Shown: positions 34,813 to 43,996, counted from the stretch's first letter. The stretch is DNA of 64,000 bases from Candidatus Lokiarchaeota archaeon (GCA_014730275.1 WJIL01000038.1:1-64000); one strand, 5' to 3'. A program made the numbers and translations. Notes: generated by a model from the sequence alone, not told the origin.

Positions 34813-36219
34813 TTGGAAGAAAGCACTATTGAGAAGATATCTCAGATTGTTGGGCCGGAATATGTCTCTACAAGAGAGGACGTTCTACTGAGCTATTCTG
34901 CCTCGGCATCTACAGGCTACGATTCTGTGAAACCTAGTGCAGTAGTGCGACCTGGCTCAACAGAAGAGGTTTCGGAGATACTGAAAATAGCCAATGACGT
35001 AAATCTCAAGGTCACCCCTCGTTGTGGCGGCTCCAGCCTCCAAGGCGAAGTCATACCTGTGGAAGGAGCCCTAGTTATCGAATTGATGCGACTTGATAGT
35101 TTTGAGCTTCACGAAGATTTGAGGTCTGCTACTGTTGGCGCTGGGGTTACATTCGGTAAACTTGACAAGCTGCTCAAAGTATGTGGTCTTTGGCTACCCG
35201 TTTATCCAGAATCCTCTTTAGTTGCTACCGTTGCCGGTAATGTTGCTGTTAACGGAGCAGGACCAGGTTCAACAGCTTATGGATGCATCGCAGAAATGGT
35301 CCTAGGATTAGAGGTTGTCCTCCCTGATGGTCGAATAATCCAAACTGGATCAGAAGCTAACCCAAATGCACCAGGCCCATTCCTGAGGTATGCATTTGGA
35401 CCGGATCTCACAGGATTGTTCATCGGTTCACTAGGAAGCCTTGGAATCATAACCAAGGTTTCTGTCAAGCTTTTCAAACGTATGGAAGAATTCCATTATG
35501 AAACATACGGTTTTCAGGAATCTGAACAGGCTCAGAAATTCTTGATTGAATTGAAAGAGAATAACGTGAATGCTGTTTTCGCATCCATTTACGAAGGTCG
35601 CATTCTTGGCTTCTTCATGGACATGCTGGGTGAAGAATACCATATCCCTGAACATGATTGGCCTCCATTTACGGTATCTATCACATTAGGCCGTCTACGA
35701 GAAGATCAACTCCAAAGCGATATCAAACGAGCGGCTGAAATCTGCGGAGGTCTGGAGGGTGAAGTTATTGGAATATCTGAACTACCCCGTGGTGAATGGG
35801 ACGATCGTATGCGCACCTTTGCAAGATCATCTTATGCCCACGGATGGCACTGGAGGATACTATATCACCATCAAACCCCGTCAAACTGGCACAAGTCAAT
35901 TGAGGCAATCTGGGATGTGATGGATGAATATGCACTGCTGGGGCATACAGCGGGCTTTGCTACAGGTCATAGCAGCTATAACTTCTACCCGCATCTCTAC
36001 TATTTCCCAGAAGACAAAGAGGAGGAAAGACGAGTAAGGGAGGCACATGTCGATTTATCTAAGAGATTGTTCAAGACCGGCGCTGTTCCATTCAAGCTTG
36101 CTCCATACTGGGTTAACGGAGTTGATGAAATGAAAGAATACATGAATGTGCTGAAGGGCATAAAGGATGTATTGGATCCGAATGGAATCATGCACCCAGG
36201 AGTAATGGGAGGGTTGTGA
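34813..36219 (+). CDS. FAD-linked oxidase, GlcD/AGPS-like
   Basis: A 468-residue flavoprotein of the VAO/PCMH family. The FAD-binding part has R-P-G-S-T-E-E-V, P-R-C-G-G-S-S-L-Q-G-E (pyrophosphate loop), P-E-S-S-L-V-A-T-V-A-G-N-V-A, and G-S-L-G-I-I. A cap domain and a C-terminal H-P-G motif complete it. Relatives oxidise glycolate, D-lactate or alkyl-DHAP. The start is TTG 34813. Its stop overlaps the next gene's start (GTGA, 36216-36219), so the Fe-S protein is translated with it and probably takes the electrons. Confidence 0.85.
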   Translation: MEESTIEKISQIVGPEYVSTREDVLLSYSASASTGYDSVKPSAVVRPGSTEEVSEILKIANDVNLKVTPRCGGSSLQGEVIPVEGALVIELMRLDSFELHEDLRSATVGAGVTFGKLDKLLKVCGLWLPVYPESSLVATVAGNVAVNGAGPGSTAYGCIAEMVLGLEVVLPDGRIIQTGSEANPNAPGPFLRYAFGPDLTGLFIGSLGSLGIITKVSVKLFKRMEEFHYETYGFQESEQAQKFLIELKENNVNAVFASIYEGRILGFFMDMLGEEYHIPEHDWPPFTVSITLGRLREDQLQSDIKRAAEICGGLEGEVIGISELPRGEWDDRMRTFARSSYAHGWHWRILYHHQTPSNWHKSIEAIWDVMDEYALLGHTAGFATGHSSYNFYPHLYYFPEDKEEERRVREAHVDLSKRLFKTGAVPFKLAPYWVNGVDEMKEYMNVLKGIKDVLDPNGIMHPGVMGGL

Positions 36220-37385
36220 CAACGATGGAGTCGGGCATGGAGCAGCTCATGGAAGAGTTACATCAATGTAGAAGATGTGGCATTTGCAGAAACGCGGTAT
36301 ATGATGCGAGGGGCTTCGACGGTATTTGCCCCGTATACGAGAACTCCACTGGGTTTGAAACATCTTTTATGCGCGGCAAAATAATTGTGGCACTCGCGCT
36401 GCTTAATGGCGAGCTGGAAAAGACAGCCAGGAATAGCGAATCCCTGTTTGATTGCACTCTCTGCGGAAACTGCACACAAATCTGTCCGGCTGAATTTGAG
36501 CCCGCTCATACGCTTGAGCTTGTTCGTGGCCTATTGGCTGAGGTTCCTAATCAAGTTAGAGAAGAAATAGCCCACAAGATTCTTTCGAACAATAATCCCT
36601 ATGAAGAGGATAATAGCCGGAAAAGAAAGTGGATATCTGAACTTGGTTTTGATATTCCCACAAATGGAGAAATTCTTTATTTCGTGGGATGCACTGCTGG
36701 TATGCGGATACCGGAAGTTGCAAAGAATACCGCGAAGATTCTCAAAGCTGCTGACCTCCCCTTTGCCGTACTACAAGAAGAACCATGTTGTGGATCAGTG
36801 CTCCTGCGTACAGGCAAACCAGAAGCAGCAGCAGAAACAGCAGAAAGGGTGTCAAATGCAATTAAAGAATCAGGCGCCAAAAAAATCGTAGTTTCATGTG
36901 CTGGCTGTCTCAAGACGCTGAAAGAGGACTTTCCAAACAAATTTGATATTGAACTGCCGGAAGTATTGCATATTCTGGAACTGGCGGATAATCTGCTTCA
37001 AGAGGGGAGATTGAAGCCCAAAGCGTTGCCAGGAAAGAATACAGTCACATACCACGATCCCTGTCATATGGGACGTGAACTATCCATTTATGAAAGTCCG
37101 AGGCGAGTCATTCAAGCTATCCCTAATGTCAACCTTGTAGAAATGGAAACAAATCGTGATACAGCAATGTGTTGTGGGGCTGGTGGGGGACTTCGCTCTT
37201 ACAATTCAGAATTGGCCAAAAATATAGCATCCAAGAGAGTGCAGGATGCTATCGATACAGGGGCAAATATTCTTGCCACCGCATGCCCATTCTGCGAGCA
37301 TAACCTACAGTCCGGGGCAAAAATCGTCGGAAGAAACATGCCCATAAAAGACGTTGTCAGCTTGCTTGCTGAATGCGTAGAATGA
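36216..37385 (+). CDS. Iron-sulfur oxidoreductase subunit with CCG domains (GlpC/HdrB-like)
   Basis: A 389-residue protein. The N-terminal part has two 4Fe-4S ferredoxin motifs: Cys18, 21, 24, 38 (the last C-P) and Cys80, 83, 86, 90. Two CCG domains follow: C-C-G-S-V-L-L with C-A-G-C, and C-C-G-A-G-G-G with C-P-F-C. Such proteins accept electrons from a flavoprotein and hand them to quinone, heterodisulfide or ferredoxin. The gene overlaps the GlcD-like gene, forming a flavoprotein/Fe-S pair like GlcDF or LldEF. GTG 36216 is the coupled start; ATG 36225 is an alternative. Confidence 0.85.
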   Translation: MTTMESGMEQLMEELHQCRRCGICRNAVYDARGFDGICPVYENSTGFETSFMRGKIIVALALLNGELEKTARNSESLFDCTLCGNCTQICPAEFEPAHTLELVRGLLAEVPNQVREEIAHKILSNNNPYEEDNSRKRKWISELGFDIPTNGEILYFVGCTAGMRIPEVAKNTAKILKAADLPFAVLQEEPCCGSVLLRTGKPEAAAETAERVSNAIKESGAKKIVVSCAGCLKTLKEDFPNKFDIELPEVLHILELADNLLQEGRLKPKALPGKNTVTYHDPCHMGRELSIYESPRRVIQAIPNVNLVEMETNRDTAMCCGAGGGLRSYNSELAKNIASKRVQDAIDTGANILATACPFCEHNLQSGAKIVGRNMPIKDVVSLLAECVE

Positions 37386-37720
37386 GAAAGGTGGACATCG
37401 GTTCGAGCATCCATTTCTAGGGCTTTTTGAGGTCCACCCCTTGTAATCATGAAGTGGGCTCCATATTGTGCGGTATTGGCCGCTCCTTTGAACACAATGG
37501 TAAGGGCAAGAAACCTCGTTAGCGAGGGTCCTCTCGGCATTTCCTGCACAATCAAGCTTGGCATTCTGTTAGCTTGTAGAGCTGATGCTCTATCACCGAT
37601 GTCCGCGATATATTTGTACATTTGATTTCATAAGCGTTTGCCTACTATTCTATGGTCATAAAACTTTATAAGAAAGGCTAGATGGTTTTATCTCAAGACG
37701 GCCTGGAGGAAGCAAGAAGA
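37386..37720. other. Intergenic region upstream of the inositol-phosphate synthase
   Basis: Near its start ggtggac (37390-37396) pairs with gtccacc (37432-37438), a 7-bp stem across a 35-base loop that includes a gcttttt run. A TATA-like box lies near the end. No convincing gene is seen on either strand; the open frame on the minus strand here overlaps the Fe-S gene and lacks coding character. Confidence 0.35.
37665..37672 (+). promoter_or_regulatory. TATA box upstream of ino1
   Basis: ctttataa predicts a transcript start near 37693-37697. That lies downstream of the in-frame ATG at 37682 but upstream of the ATG at 37721, supporting the shorter protein. Confidence 0.5.
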
Positions 37721-38791
37721 ATGGATAGTCATATTAATGTGGCTCTGGTCGGAATCGGAAACTGTGCATCTGCCCTTATTCAAGGCCTAGAGTATTACAA
37801 AGATGCTGGTTTCGATGAAGAACTAATTGGACTCCCTCATTCAGACTTTGGGGGATATCATGTTTCAGATATCGAAATTGTTGCAGCTTTCGATGTGACA
37901 GAAAACAAAGTTGGAAAAAATCTGGCCGAGGCCATCCTTGCAGAACCGAACAACGTTATGCAATTCGCTGATGTAGAAGAACTCAACGTTAAGGTTCACA
38001 TGGGAAAGCCTCTAGACGGTGTAGATGAGAATCTGAAGAAGCTTGTGTCACTATCTGATGAGAAAGAATCTGATGTGGTTCAAGTGCTGAAGGACTCAGG
38101 AGCGGAAATCGTCATCAATCTACTGCCGGGTTCCGCTAAGAAAGCAACCGAGTTCTATGCTCAAGCATCTCTTGATGCTGGCTGTGCCTTCATTAATGGA
38201 ACGCCAATTCCCATAGCTTCCGATGAGGAATGGAGCAAGAAGTTTGAATCAGAGAAGATTCCGCTTGTTGGTGATGACATTCAGGATCAACTCGGTTCTA
38301 CTATCCTACACAGAAACATACTACAGCTGCTTGTAGCTCGGGGGGTCAAAGTAGATGAAAGCTACCAACTGGATGTTGGGGGCGGAGCAGAATCACTAGA
38401 TTCACATTATCGGGGGAGGCTCAGAAAGCGTAAAGTAAAGAGTTCGGCAGTAGGTCAAGATCTCCCATATGATGCCCCACTAGTAGCAGGATCAAGCGAT
38501 TACGTTCCATTTATGGATAACAGCAGAGATTCATACTTTTACATTCATGGTAGACAATTCGGTGGTGCACCCATCAAGGTTGACATCCGAATGGAAGTAA
38601 CCGATGGTCCTAACGCCGGACCCATACTACTTGATGCAATCAGGTGCACAAAGCTTGCCCTTAAACGAAAAATAGGTGGAGCTCTGGAATCAATATCAGC
38701 ATATGGCTTCAAGCTCCCTCCGAAACCCACCAAGATGTACAAAGCAGAGCGTTGGGTTGAAGAATTCCTGTTAGGTAAACGTAAGCGGTAG
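37721..38791 (+). CDS. ino1: Myo-inositol-1-phosphate synthase
   Basis: The enzyme converts glucose-6-phosphate to L-myo-inositol-1-phosphate with NAD+, supplying inositol head groups of archaeal ether lipids. It has 356 residues, the short archaeal type. V-A-L-V-G-I-G-N-C-A-S is the NAD Rossmann motif. N-G-T-P is conserved, D-D-I-Q-D-Q-L-G-S-T marks the catalytic region, and G-G-x-E-S-L is also present. ATG 37721 with ggagga (37705-37710) is chosen over ATG 37682, which lies between the TATA box and the likely transcript start. Confidence 0.92.
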   Translation: MDSHINVALVGIGNCASALIQGLEYYKDAGFDEELIGLPHSDFGGYHVSDIEIVAAFDVTENKVGKNLAEAILAEPNNVMQFADVEELNVKVHMGKPLDGVDENLKKLVSLSDEKESDVVQVLKDSGAEIVINLLPGSAKKATEFYAQASLDAGCAFINGTPIPIASDEEWSKKFESEKIPLVGDDIQDQLGSTILHRNILQLLVARGVKVDESYQLDVGGGAESLDSHYRGRLRKRKVKSSAVGQDLPYDAPLVAGSSDYVPFMDNSRDSYFYIHGRQFGGAPIKVDIRMEVTDGPNAGPILLDAIRCTKLALKRKIGGALESISAYGFKLPPKPTKMYKAERWVEEFLLGKRKR

Positions 38792-38845
38792 CAAAGAGGA
38801 GTAGTCTATCATAGGATTACAGAAGGTAGCTTGGCTGGAAAGGAT

Positions 38846-39526
38846 CTAGCCTTTACCTTCCTTATTTTTGCCAGCCAGCTCATCATCTGCCTTGAGGACA
38901 CTCTCGAAATCTTCGGAATATGTTTCCGGTGCCTTTTTCCGTTCTTCAAGGACATCATCTAGAATAGATGATTCTTCCTTACGGTGTTCTCTAAACAGTA
39001 GATACAAGGTAATGATGATTGTTAGTCCGACAGATGCAATAGCCATAGGAAGTGAAGAGAACAAACCTCCAATTGTATATCCAATGTAGGCCCCGGCCAG
39101 AGTAACCAATACTTTGCCACCGAAATAGCTGACTATGAATTTCAAGGCACTATATTCAGTAAAGCCTACGTATACAATCACCGGATCATCAGGCATCGGT
39201 GAAGCGGCAGCAAAGAAAAGGGCAAAAGCACCCCATTTCTCAACACGCTGTTTTTCAGCATCCAACTGTCTACGCCGTTCCTCTGAAAGAACAATTCTGG
39301 AGCTGCGTACAAGCCAATAGTGTATGGATTTTGAGGCTGTTGCTGCAAGGGCCACAATGAAGCCGATTGAAATCCAATCAATCCAAGGAAGAAGGAAAGA
39401 AGCCATACCAGCTACGACCATATTTGAGGGGGCTACTGGGGAAAGATTGAGTAACAAAGCAGCCACAAAGAGCCCTAGATGCCCTCTAAGGATAAGATCG
39501 ATGATGAATTCGGTAGTATTTTGCAT
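38846..39526 (-). CDS. DedA/VTT-type membrane protein
   Basis: A 226-residue protein with about five or six membrane helices and a long charged C-terminal tail (last 45 residues, many Glu/Lys). The pattern P-V-A-P-S-N, a loop with many Arg/Glu, then A-A-A-S-P-M-P-D-D-P-V fits the DedA/VTT (SNARE-associated) family, in which P-x-P-D/G loops form re-entrant helices. Such proteins flip or transport lipids in eukaryotes (TMEM41B, VMP1) and bacteria. ATG start at 39526. It lies convergent to ino1. Confidence 0.7.
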   Translation of the reverse strand: MQNTTEFIIDLILRGHLGLFVAALLLNLSPVAPSNMVVAGMASFLLPWIDWISIGFIVALAATASKSIHYWLVRSSRIVLSEERRRQLDAEKQRVEKWGAFALFFAAASPMPDDPVIVYVGFTEYSALKFIVSYFGGKVLVTLAGAYIGYTIGGLFSSLPMAIASVGLTIIITLYLLFREHRKEESSILDDVLEERKKAPETYSEDFESVLKADDELAGKNKEGKG

Positions 39527-39651
39527 GGACTGGTCTTCTCCGCAAACTATGAGTCTAGTGAAACTGGTTACGGCGGATAGGTTTTCGTACTACTGGCCAT
39601 TCGGTACAAGAACCATTCGTTGAGATAAGAACTCTCAGAATAACAATGTTG

Positions 39652-40041
39652 TTAACCAAAGAGCTCAAGATATGCATTAAGCAATTTTCGGAGCTCGTCC
39701 AAATCCGAAACAATACGGAAATCCACTTCTTTCCCCACTTCTCCTAATGTTTCGTTATATTCGATTACATTATTGTAGCTGGCCATCAAGGCCGCACGGG
39801 AATCAGGCTGTCCTGCGTTCTTATCGAACACAACAATGCGATTCTGCGGTTCGAAGTTAATTACAATACTTCGGTCCAAATCCATTTCAGCACCACAGCG
39901 AGGACAGGTGACGTGGTTTGCTTCACCGCTGCGAATGGATCTAATCAGGTTCTTGTCTTCAGAAAGGTCTACATGGTCAATGACTTCTGCCTCAAATTCA
40001 TGTCCACATTTGTTGCATTCAATTTCCGCCTTCTGCGTCAT
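39652..40041 (-). CDS. CpXC domain zinc-binding protein
   Basis: A 129-residue protein beginning with a CpXC domain: C-N-K-C at the start and C-P-R-C about 35 residues later, spaced for one zinc ion, followed by an alpha/beta stretch. The family is widespread but of unknown role, often beside stress or protein quality genes. ATG start at 40041. Confidence 0.7.
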   Translation of the reverse strand: MTQKAEIECNKCGHEFEAEVIDHVDLSEDKNLIRSIRSGEANHVTCPRCGAEMDLDRSIVINFEPQNRIVVFDKNAGQPDSRAALMASYNNVIEYNETLGEVGKEVDFRIVSDLDELRKLLNAYLELFG

Positions 40042-40152
40042 TGTTTCACCTGAACCTGATGTGTTCTCACGCGATAGCGCATAATGTCTTACTTAAGACT
40101 TATGACACTACGAAATTGAAGGGTGATGAAGTGGAATTCCCGACAAAAAGTA

Positions 40153-40578
40153 CTATGTGGGGACATTCTTCATGACAACCCTCTTCACGCCATCAAGCTG
40201 CTCAAGCGTGGCCCGAAAAGAATCCATTTCTTCAGATAGCTGAGCTGGCGAGAAGTAGCATTCATAGAAACAACGGGTACCACGAAGGCAAACCCCAGTT
40301 GAGAACAACAAATCAACCAATCCTGCTTTCTTGAAAATTTGAGATAATTCTGTCAGGAAGTCATTTGTCAATTTACCAATTTCCAAGCTCAGGAATGTAA
40401 CATCTGCCGTATCGATTGGAAATATCTTGACAAGGCGGTCCTTGTGGACCAGTACCATAAGGCCTCGGTCAGTACCCATCGTGGCCTTGAAAGAATCAGG
40501 AAAGGTCACTTTCTCTGAATCATCGAAAACTAGCACGCGTCCAGCGGTTGCACCTTCGTAATCGCCTTCTTCTGCCAT
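40153..40578 (-). CDS. Hypothetical protein with ACT-like second half
   Basis: A 141-residue soluble protein. The first 60 residues are strand-rich with a K-V-T-F-P-D-S-F-K pattern as in small DNA-binding or barrel domains. The second half (about 60-138) has the order strand-helix-strand-strand-helix-strand (V-T-F-L-S-L-E-I-G, then C-F-Y-E-C-Y-F, then V-K-R-V-V-M-K) of ACT-type regulatory domains. The assignment is by pattern only. ATG start at 40578; it is divergent from the following small gene. Confidence 0.5.
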   Translation of the reverse strand: MAEEGDYEGATAGRVLVFDDSEKVTFPDSFKATMGTDRGLMVLVHKDRLVKIFPIDTADVTFLSLEIGKLTNDFLTELSQIFKKAGLVDLLFSTGVCLRGTRCFYECYFSPAQLSEEMDSFRATLEQLDGVKRVVMKNVPT

Positions 40579-40640
40579 GATTTGTCCATCCCTTTACGTA
40601 AGAGAGCATGAAGTAAGCTCCTGCTTTTGTACTCCCACCC

Positions 40641-40650
40641 AAATATAAAT
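40641..40650 (+). promoter_or_regulatory. TATA box for the 136-residue helical protein
   Basis: aaatataaat lies 27-36 bases before the ATG at 40677, the position expected for a leaderless or nearly leaderless transcript. Confidence 0.5.
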
Positions 40651-40676
40651 GAAGCTCTCCTGTTTAGGAATAGCCT

Positions 40677-41087
40677 ATGCAGGAACTATTTGGATTTGGC
40701 ACAGATATTCGGGAGGTTAAGCGAGTACTAAAAGAGGTGTACTACACCGCTCGAGATCCAGAAACCAAAGAAAAGACAAAAGAACTGGTAGCTGATGTTA
40801 TACGACTAGAAGAAAAGGTCGAGATGCTGCAAAGCCTTTACAACAGCAGCAGAAATGCTCGACGTATTTTGAAGGATAATAAAGCCAAAGCATTCCTCCG
40901 AAAGAGTGGTAGAGCTCTTTCCAGAAGAAGCGAAAGCTACCGCGACAAACACCACCAAATTCCATCTACCCATCTTGCGAAGTACAGAGCTACTCTTGAA
41001 GACCATGTAGAAAATGTATCAAAAGAAATTGACTCTTGGGTTAGGAGTATAGAGAATATAGACGAGACCCCAAGTCCGCCAAGCTAG
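40677..41087 (+). CDS. Small helical protein, unknown function
   Basis: A 136-residue, Lys/Arg/Glu-rich helical protein without membrane segments. It has a predicted helical bundle and a short Pro/Ser tail (D-E-T-P-S-P-P-S). No family is recognised. The clear TATA box at the right distance supports expression. It ends ten bases before the convergent release factor gene. Confidence 0.5.
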   Translation: MQELFGFGTDIREVKRVLKEVYYTARDPETKEKTKELVADVIRLEEKVEMLQSLYNSSRNARRILKDNKAKAFLRKSGRALSRRSESYRDKHHQIPSTHLAKYRATLEDHVENVSKEIDSWVRSIENIDETPSPPS

Positions 41088-41097
41088 CCCAATCAGG

Positions 41098-42177
41098 CTA
41101 CCATCGCAACCTTGCGGCAACGCCGCCGAATGATTCTAACTGCGCTCCCGCCTCGCTTTCGGGTGAGAAAATCATCAATTCTGTTCCGTAGTTGTCTACC
41201 TCATCCACCACATTATCGATGAGATCTGTTTTGTCTTCCAGCACCATCATCGTTTCCACCCGGCCATTTCGCAGAGCACGAAGCACTTCTTCTTCCCCAT
41301 AGGTGGCTGTAGGACGGCTTTTCATCAAATCTTCCATAAAACCATCCCAAGCTTTGCGTGCAGCATAGATTTCAGTCTCATGTAGAACTCTGGAAGCCTC
41401 TTTCACTGCTTGCTGCAAGCCAGTCTCATCAATCAATCCAACGGAGATGATATTGTCAACTACTTTCTCTCTCAGTCGATAATCAAGTTCAGACTTCTCT
41501 AGGAACTCCTGAGCTCGAATAGTGTTGCCCCCTACAATTATGGCATCAACATTTTCGAGTTCATCAAGCAGCATGTTGTTGAGAAGTTCACCTACATGCT
41601 TGAAGAACTCCATCATCTTCTCTTCTCGAATACGCTGATATCGCTTTGCGCTTTGACCACCAGCTCGGGTTTTTCCTATGATGTAATAGTCTTCTTCCCT
41701 GACAAGCTCAATATGGTTTCCCCGCAAATATCCGACTGCAACTTTTCCACCTTCAATAAGAACAATAACAACTAGGCTCTTTGGTTTGGTTATTTCCTCC
41801 AGCTCGTCCAAAACAAACTCGCGTCCACAGATGTAATCAAATTTTGAAATAGGTGCAGGTGGAACAACGATTTCACGAATTTCCTCCTCGGTACCGCCTT
41901 CTCTCTTAATGCCAAAAAAGAAAGCCATGCCATTATCTGGAATCTCACCTATCACGGACAGCTCATTCAAGATAGCTGTAAGATTGTCAATTACGCGCTT
42001 TCTGTTTGTTTTGCTCTTGATATTCTCTGCTCCTGCAAGTTCCGACTTTACGAAGTTTATTACGTCGACTAAGCTTTTCTCGGGCGGAATATACAAGGTC
42101 GTGAAGGAGCTGTGCCTACCTTTCAGTTGTTTTAACTGCTCAACCTTCCGTTTGAGCTTGATTCGTTGTGGATCCAT
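41098..42177 (-). CDS. prf1: Peptide chain release factor aRF1 (short form)
   Basis: It recognises all three stop codons and triggers peptide release. N-I-K-S lies at residues 52-55, Y-x-C-x-x-x-F at 115-121 and the catalytic G-G-Q at 173-175. The C-terminal region ends G-G-V-A-A-R-L-R-W, like other aRF1. With ATG 42177 it has 359 residues, about 50 fewer than usual. The missing part falls in domain 3, where the zinc/minidomain normally sits: the chain passes from V-L-R-A-L-R-N-G-R to E-L-M-I-F-S without the usual CxxC-bearing segment. ATG 42177 with aggtg upstream is preferred over TTG 42186. Confidence 0.88.
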   Translation of the reverse strand: MDPQRIKLKRKVEQLKQLKGRHSSFTTLYIPPEKSLVDVINFVKSELAGAENIKSKTNRKRVIDNLTAILNELSVIGEIPDNGMAFFFGIKREGGTEEEIREIVVPPAPISKFDYICGREFVLDELEEITKPKSLVVIVLIEGGKVAVGYLRGNHIELVREEDYYIIGKTRAGGQSAKRYQRIREEKMMEFFKHVGELLNNMLLDELENVDAIIVGGNTIRAQEFLEKSELDYRLREKVVDNIISVGLIDETGLQQAVKEASRVLHETEIYAARKAWDGFMEDLMKSRPTATYGEEEVLRALRNGRVETMMVLEDKTDLIDNVVDEVDNYGTELMIFSPESEAGAQLESFGGVAARLRW

Positions 42178-42490
42178 CGTAAGCAAACACCTGTCATAGT
42201 TCCGAGTGCTCAGCGTAACTATACAGAAATAGGAGCCGTAAGCTACTCTTGAGCGTCGACTCTTCAGAGGATATTTGAAGTTTGTGTAACCGGTGCAGCT
42301 GTACGGGCAAAATGGGAGAAATACCTTTGGCGACAGGTTAAAAAGGAAGAGCCTCCCTCAAATTTCAATACAGGTGAAGGCGGATGTGGCCACACCAATT
42401 TACGGGTCACTAGGAAATACTTTGTTTTCAGCATATATGCTGTTCTCCGACTCTCAGTACCTTCACCCCAAAATGGAGTCTTTGAAGTAG
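42178..42490. other. Divergent promoter region between prf1 and pheS
   Basis: This stretch contains no convincing gene. A perfect 14-base palindrome (cagcatatatgctg) at 42429-42442 includes a TATA-like core 49-62 bases before pheS. An A-rich stretch (gttaaaaagg) lies at about 42338-42347. Confidence 0.4.
42429..42442. promoter_or_regulatory. Palindrome with TATA-like core upstream of pheST
   Basis: cagcatatatgctg is its own reverse complement. The position fits a pheS promoter; it could also be an operator overlapping the TATA box. Confidence 0.4.
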
Positions 42491-43996
42491 ATGAATCCAC
42501 AGCTTACTGAAGGAGAGCGTGAGGTGCTAGAAAAGCTCCTCGACCAGAAAGGACCCATGTCTGTTAGTGAATTGAAGGACGAAGTACACGGCGATGAGGA
42601 AAGGATAACATCATTGCTTAGCTCATTATCGGAACGGGGTCTTGTTGAATTCAATATTGTAGAGGAAGTCGATTACGCTCTCACAGAGGAAGGAAAAGAA
42701 TACCAGAAAACGGGATTGCCGGAAGTCAGGCTGACAAAAGCAGTGAACGATCTGGGAGGGAAGGCTGAGTTTGATGCCGCCCTCCAGAAAGCTGACTTGG
42801 AAGAACGAACTAAAGGGATTAGCATAAGCTGGGCCAAAAGAAACGGATGGCTTGAAATCACCAAAGAAGACGGTGAAAATCTGTTCATTTCATTGGAGGA
42901 AAGTCCTAGCAGCCCAATGAGGGATCTTCTCGAGAATGTTTCGAGTAAGCAACCGATTGATGAAGACTCCCAAGATATTCTTCAGCAAGCAATTCAGAGA
43001 ACATTGGTTGAAGAGCACATCACGAAGAAATTCATCGGAAAAATCCCCAGTAGTAAACGGAATGAGGCAGAAGAAGCAATATCCAAACAGGCCAGGGGTA
43101 TATCATTACTGACACCGAAGATGCTAGCTGAGGGGACATGGAAGGAAAGACCATTCAAACCCTTCAACATCGAAACAGAATCTGCCTTCGCCAGTTACGG
43201 GAAGAAGCACCCCTATCGAGAGTTCAATGAATGGCTCAGAGAAATATTCCTAGGGCTTGGCTTCACCGAATGGTTTGGACCGTATGTTGAGACCGAATTT
43301 TGGAACAACGATGCCTTGTTCGTTCCGCAGGATCATGTTGCACGGGAAGTGCAGGATCAGTTCAGGATTACGGAGCCATACGATCATGGAGATATTCTTG
43401 ATGAAGAGTATTTCAAAGCAGTAAAATCCGAGCATGAAGGTAAAGGTGTTACTGGTTCTGAGGGGTGGGACTCACTATTCAGTCGTGAAGTTTCAACCCG
43501 TCTTTGTTTGCGATCCCATACAACACCCGTTTCAATGCGGTATCTTTGGGAACATCGAGAACCACCTCAAAAGATGTTCATTGTAGACCGGAATTTCCGA
43601 GCTGAGAAACTGAGTGCAAAACACGCCCAAGAATTCAATCAGTGTGATGGAATAATAATGGATGAAGGATTGACCCTTCGAGATTTGATGGGCTTCATTG
43701 AAGAGATATGCCATCGTGTAGGGATCGAGAAAGTGAAATTCAAACCTGGGCAATTCCCATTCACAGAACCAAGTATAGAGGGTTTCGCCAAACACGAGGA
43801 GCTTGGATGGATTGAAGTTGCACCCGGTGGGATATTCAGACCAGAAGTCACAAGACCGCTTGGAATTGAGGAGCCAGTTCTCGCATGGGGTATTGGATCT
43901 GGCAGGCTCTATATGGCAGCCATGGGAATTTCAGACATCCGTCAGCTCTACTCCAGGGACTTGGAATGGTTAAGAAGAAACGTCTATGTGAGGTAG
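42491..43996 (+). CDS. pheS: Phenylalanyl-tRNA synthetase alpha subunit
   Basis: The catalytic subunit of the alpha2-beta2 enzyme that charges tRNA-Phe. It has 501 residues. The N-terminal 170 residues are winged-helix modules typical of the archaeal/eukaryal form. The class II core follows: H-P-x-x-x-F motif at H-P-Y-R-E-F, F-x-x-x-x-x-P-Y-V-E near 260, motif 2 F-I-V-D-R-N-F-R-A-E, and motif 3 with G-I-G-S-G-R-L near the end. It is followed by pheT seven bases later. Confidence 0.95.
   Translation: MNPQLTEGEREVLEKLLDQKGPMSVSELKDEVHGDEERITSLLSSLSERGLVEFNIVEEVDYALTEEGKEYQKTGLPEVRLTKAVNDLGGKAEFDAALQKADLEERTKGISISWAKRNGWLEITKEDGENLFISLEESPSSPMRDLLENVSSKQPIDEDSQDILQQAIQRTLVEEHITKKFIGKIPSSKRNEAEEAISKQARGISLLTPKMLAEGTWKERPFKPFNIETESAFASYGKKHPYREFNEWLREIFLGLGFTEWFGPYVETEFWNNDALFVPQDHVAREVQDQFRITEPYDHGDILDEEYFKAVKSEHEGKGVTGSEGWDSLFSREVSTRLCLRSHTTPVSMRYLWEHREPPQKMFIVDRNFRAEKLSAKHAQEFNQCDGIIMDEGLTLRDLMGFIEEICHRVGIEKVKFKPGQFPFTEPSIEGFAKHEELGWIEVAPGGIFRPEVTRPLGIEEPVLAWGIGSGRLYMAAMGISDIRQLYSRDLEWLRRNVYVR

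Noticed and set aside
37400-37412. ggttcgagcatcc resembling a tRNA T-loop
   Set aside because: No acceptor, D or anticodon stems can be built around it.
37199-37621. Minus-strand 140-codon frame
   Set aside because: It overlaps the end of the Fe-S gene, has no family resemblance, and appears to be the complement of a coding region plus intergenic sequence.
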